A DNA stretch of 6,281 nt, taken from NCBI GenBank assembly GCA_934296355.1, contig CAKRAY010000086.1:1-6281 (forward strand), written 5' to 3'. The number at the start of each line of letters is the position of its first letter. Position 1 is the stretch's first letter. This document shows, one piece after another, positions 4,501 through 6,281 of the stretch. This DNA comes from an uncultured Clostridia bacterium (GTDB taxonomy: Bacteria; Bacillota; Clostridia; Christensenellales; DTU072). The notes under the pieces were generated by a model, which saw only the letters and a program-made list of their open reading frames with translations, made no database searches and was not told the origin of the DNA. A program made the position numbers and the translations under genes.

Positions 4501-6281
4501 GCCGGTTTCGCCGCGCTCGAAACGTTGAAAATAAACGCGACTCTCGACGGCTGGAACGACACCGTGCTTAAAGGCGTGGATAAACTTTCCGTATTCGAAG
4601 TAGCGGGCTTTAATAGCAAAGCGAATCTCTCGTTAGACGATTTTAGAAATAACGGCTGGTTCGATTCTCATAACGTAATTTACGTCGGCGGAATATTGCT
4701 CGGCTACAATAACGAGGCGAGAAACGCTCGTAACGAAGCGATAACCGTAGTAACGGCGGAGGACACCGTCAAATACTTCGGTTCTTACAAATATAAGGGA
4801 CAACAATACAGCGGTCAGATACCCGAACGTTTCTTCGTGGTGGGCGACGCTAACGCCAACGAATGTAACCTTACCGAGATTGCTTTCGATTCTTCGATTT
4901 CGCAAATCGACGAAGGCGCGTTCTACGGTTGTAAAAATCTCGCGGAAGTCGATTTGAATAAAGTTTCCACGATTCGCGACAGAGCGTTCTACGGATGCTC
5001 CGCGTTGACGGAAATCGCGTTCAACGGCGTATCGCTCGGCGAATATGCGTTTGCCGATTGTAGGAGTTTGGAAAAAGCCGTTATAAACGGTAAAATAGAA
5101 GAAGCGTCCGGCAGATACTATTTGCCCGTAGGCTTGTTCCAAGGTTGCGAAATGCTCAGCGAATTCTCCGCCGATTACGCCAACGCTTTTGCGGTAAACG
5201 TCAACGGCGAAGCGGACACCTTCTACGGTTGCGCGGCTTTGAAAGAATTCGACTTTTCGCGTATCGTAACTTCGAGTATTCCCGGTAAAACGTTCCAAAG
5301 CACCGGTTTTACCGCGCTCGACTTTACCGTTAATCCCAATATCGTTTCTATCGGAGAGCAAGCGTTTAACTCTTGTTTATCGCTCGTTTACGTTAAACTT
5401 TCCACGGGTATCACTAGTATAGCGTCTTATGCGTTCACCGACGCGTCTGCCGGTTTGGTAGTGGAAATTCCTTACGAAAGCCCGAGCGGCGTATACAGTC
5501 AAACCGAACCTTTCGGCGTAAAGGGCGATTCGTTCGACGGCGGCGCGAAGTTCGTAGTTTCTCCGAGCGCGGCTAACGATAAAGCCAATAACTTCTTCAA
5601 GCAAAATCCCGATTGGACGATAAGATCTCAATACCCTTCGGTAAGTTTTGCTTTCGGCAATTCCATGGCGGGTACGAGCGCGTCGCTCGGTATGAATGCG
5701 CTTAACAACAAAGTTTTCGTTACCGAAGAAGATATCGGCAAACCCGCCATCGACGGATACGTGTTCGTAGGCTGGTACGAAGACCAAGAAGAAGTAAACA
5801 AAGTCAACTTCCCGCTCGTGCTTAACAAGAACGAAAACTTCGTTACGTTATACGCTAAATTCTATAACGTAAAACAAGGTTCGTTAACTTCCACGAGCGA
5901 CGTTAAATACGTTTATTATCTCGGTTCCGCGCCTAAAATCGATTTGCTAGCGAGCGAAACCGTCGAATGGTATCTGGTTACCGACGGAGTCGCTTCTACC
6001 GCGGCGATAGACGCATGGCCTTTGATAGTAAGCGCGACGAGCAAGAATACTTTCGCTCTTAAAGCGAAGATAAGAAACAGCGACACGGCGACCGACAGAT
6101 TCGTTATTTACGAAAACGTCGGCAGCAAGGGTTACGCGATAGTAAATCACACTTCCACCGCCGCCGAAAACGTATTGATTCCCGATACGTACGACGATAA
6201 CGGCGAAAACGGCGAAGCCAACATTATACTCGTGTACGCGGGCGCGTTTACGAACTCCAATCTTAAACTCGAAGAATTGAA
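1525..6281 (+). CDS. Giant BspA-like LRR surface lipoprotein (3' end beyond window)
   Basis: At least 1585 residues, with no stop before the window ends. Residues 1-31 are a lipoprotein signal: basic n-region (RRR, K), hydrophobic core, and lipobox F-T-A-C with Cys32; Phe at -3 is atypical. The mature protein should be lipid-anchored outside the membrane. Domains: Ig-like (about 33-120); InlB B-repeat/Flg_new-like units (about 127-188, 196-259, a divergent one 262-337, and 344-418); an unassigned beta-rich region (420-572); LRR module 1 (about 575-905), with AFxx[ATV] units every 21-24 residues; LRR module 2 (about 947-1345), with F-x-x-C units including FYGC, FADC and FQGC; another B-repeat (1373-1446, with GYVFVGWYE); a linker; and a third LRR module from about 1537. 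BspA-type LRR proteins mostly bind host or microbial surfaces; the ligand here cannot be read. TTA, CTA and TCA codons are rare, which leaves long empty antisense frames. No wall anchor is seen so far. Confidence 0.93.
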   Translation, partial: MKTSGRRRVKAVGVILALVLLLVLSLTAFTACNEKKVASIEVDAASLEGGIYTVGGFAENIGSIKIIVTYEGDDVPGKIALTKLMLTTESREAINTVGEKHLTVQYGGKTATLDVELVEDGTEVVCVTFRERVTNTELAKKYAKKGGSITPPDAPLVEGQTFDAWVDSDGKKYDLNNVTESVTLTASYKVNKEKYTIKVFDYKQELLGSTEVNGGEKVNFPSNVKVDLKKYPELDGYTWSVKFPTKITEDTVVYMVPKFKSYSVLFAYAFEDNKTDVKYIESLSEVVTYGTDINSIKSSGKTKFALAEEHIKGLKYEIVTRPTGSTTITANTTFVYIVRDAGITVTVYKDENMSATLETTVHRPGDSYALPSTAPAILGYTFVGWKLVGSAPEVTVEPGKAWEVSSPSGNAVAFVPVYKKDTVSVKFDFIFDEVSLKSNPSEKYMLTVTVADEMTIDAPVTYVYVNDLLNKIVKDKKKYQENLVTANRHSDIYGVKENSSAERNAAFDLFDGCGIIEITVIMDGRKESVTVNQARTIRTSDLTFTVRLNGSTPGLQYTKVSYTVPAEQEGEEAVTKYALAVTGYTGASDVNIYIPAAYKLAGEEEALPVMFVDTDALQGKDVISLSPALRKIGANAFNGATIFGNYDFADMEIIESGAFESAKIMGSLSFGKVTSLGEGAFRNADFAGNDLTFKGTFSVISEECFYGVKGLGKLAIPESVTGIAAKAFENAEAEAIDSFEKIETVADRAFYGTEFTEMNLPMVKSLGNAALGNMEKLERVSLGANATETAEFNFNALSGSYGVKSITLGAKIISFVFDADVANFTVLSSVEVDAANEKLFADGAAVYTVTDATYTLIYYANDRTGSYKVALPKENAALVVDAKAFDYAVVAVFDVSSYSPAVNNVCSGTVYAVVVKGDDDATKVKTAFTGAEVYTQGQGGAYGYDEESKLIYKTIEEKATVTVVGGYRYATEIIVPATLGGKPVTQIANNAFAGFAALETLKINATLDGWNDTVLKGVDKLSVFEVAGFNSKANLSLDDFRNNGWFDSHNVIYVGGILLGYNNEARNARNEAITVVTAEDTVKYFGSYKYKGQQYSGQIPERFFVVGDANANECNLTEIAFDSSISQIDEGAFYGCKNLAEVDLNKVSTIRDRAFYGCSALTEIAFNGVSLGEYAFADCRSLEKAVINGKIEEASGRYYLPVGLFQGCEMLSEFSADYANAFAVNVNGEADTFYGCAALKEFDFSRIVTSSIPGKTFQSTGFTALDFTVNPNIVSIGEQAFNSCLSLVYVKLSTGITSIASYAFTDASAGLVVEIPYESPSGVYSQTEPFGVKGDSFDGGAKFVVSPSAANDKANNFFKQNPDWTIRSQYPSVSFAFGNSMAGTSASLGMNALNNKVFVTEEDIGKPAIDGYVFVGWYEDQEEVNKVNFPLVLNKNENFVTLYAKFYNVKQGSLTSTSDVKYVYYLGSAPKIDLLASETVEWYLVTDGVASTAAIDAWPLIVSATSKNTFALKAKIRNSDTATDRFVIYENVGSKGYAIVNHTSTAAENVLIPDTYDDNGENGEANIILVYAGAFTNSNLKLEEL

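Noticed and set aside
1534..6150. Several long minus-strand open frames (for example 1534-2136, 2656-3378, 4633-5361, 5377-5787) opposite the lipoprotein gene
   Set aside because: These lie codon-on-codon opposite the lipoprotein frame. They stay open only because the gene rarely uses TTA, CTA and TCA, the codons that read as stops on the other strand. They have no RBS or promoter, and their arginine/tyrosine-rich translations resemble no family.

Overview
The window looks like chromosomal DNA from a Gram-positive, low-to-moderate-GC bacterium, most likely an uncultured gut Clostridia/Bacillota lineage. This is inferred from three things: a strong GGAGG ribosome binding site, TTGACA/TATAAT-type promoters with AT-rich intergenic DNA, and a very large BspA-type leucine-rich-repeat lipoprotein with InlB B-repeat-like modules. 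The standard genetic code fits. No phage, insertion sequence, CRISPR, tRNA or rRNA gene is visible.

Layout. (1) Positions 1-563 are non-coding. They hold two diverged direct copies of a ~195-bp structured repeat (1-192 and 324-524), separated by a bidirectional-type terminator. A -35/extended -10 promoter starts at the base after copy 2. (2) Positions 564-1187 encode a 207-residue membrane protein with a YcxB-like C-terminal domain, apparently read from a leaderless or nearly leaderless mRNA. (3) Positions 1188-1524 hold two tandem terminators, a second promoter, and a leader with a 28-base alternating pyrimidine-purine run and a strong RBS. (4) Positions 1525-6281 are the first 1585 codons of a giant surface lipoprotein that runs off the right edge. 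It has a lipoprotein signal, an Ig-like domain, a B-repeat array, an unassigned beta-rich region, two LRR modules, another B-repeat and the start of a third LRR module.

The two genes are both on the + strand but are separated by terminators and have their own promoters, so they are probably independent transcription units. Nothing shows a shared function beyond both acting at the cell envelope.

The most unusual signal is the intergenic repeat. In one 30-base segment the two copies differ at ten positions, and all ten fall into five compensated base pairs. A second hairpin keeps its 10-base loop while its stem co-varies. This is the pattern expected of a selected RNA (or cruciform DNA) structure rather than a protein-coding sequence.
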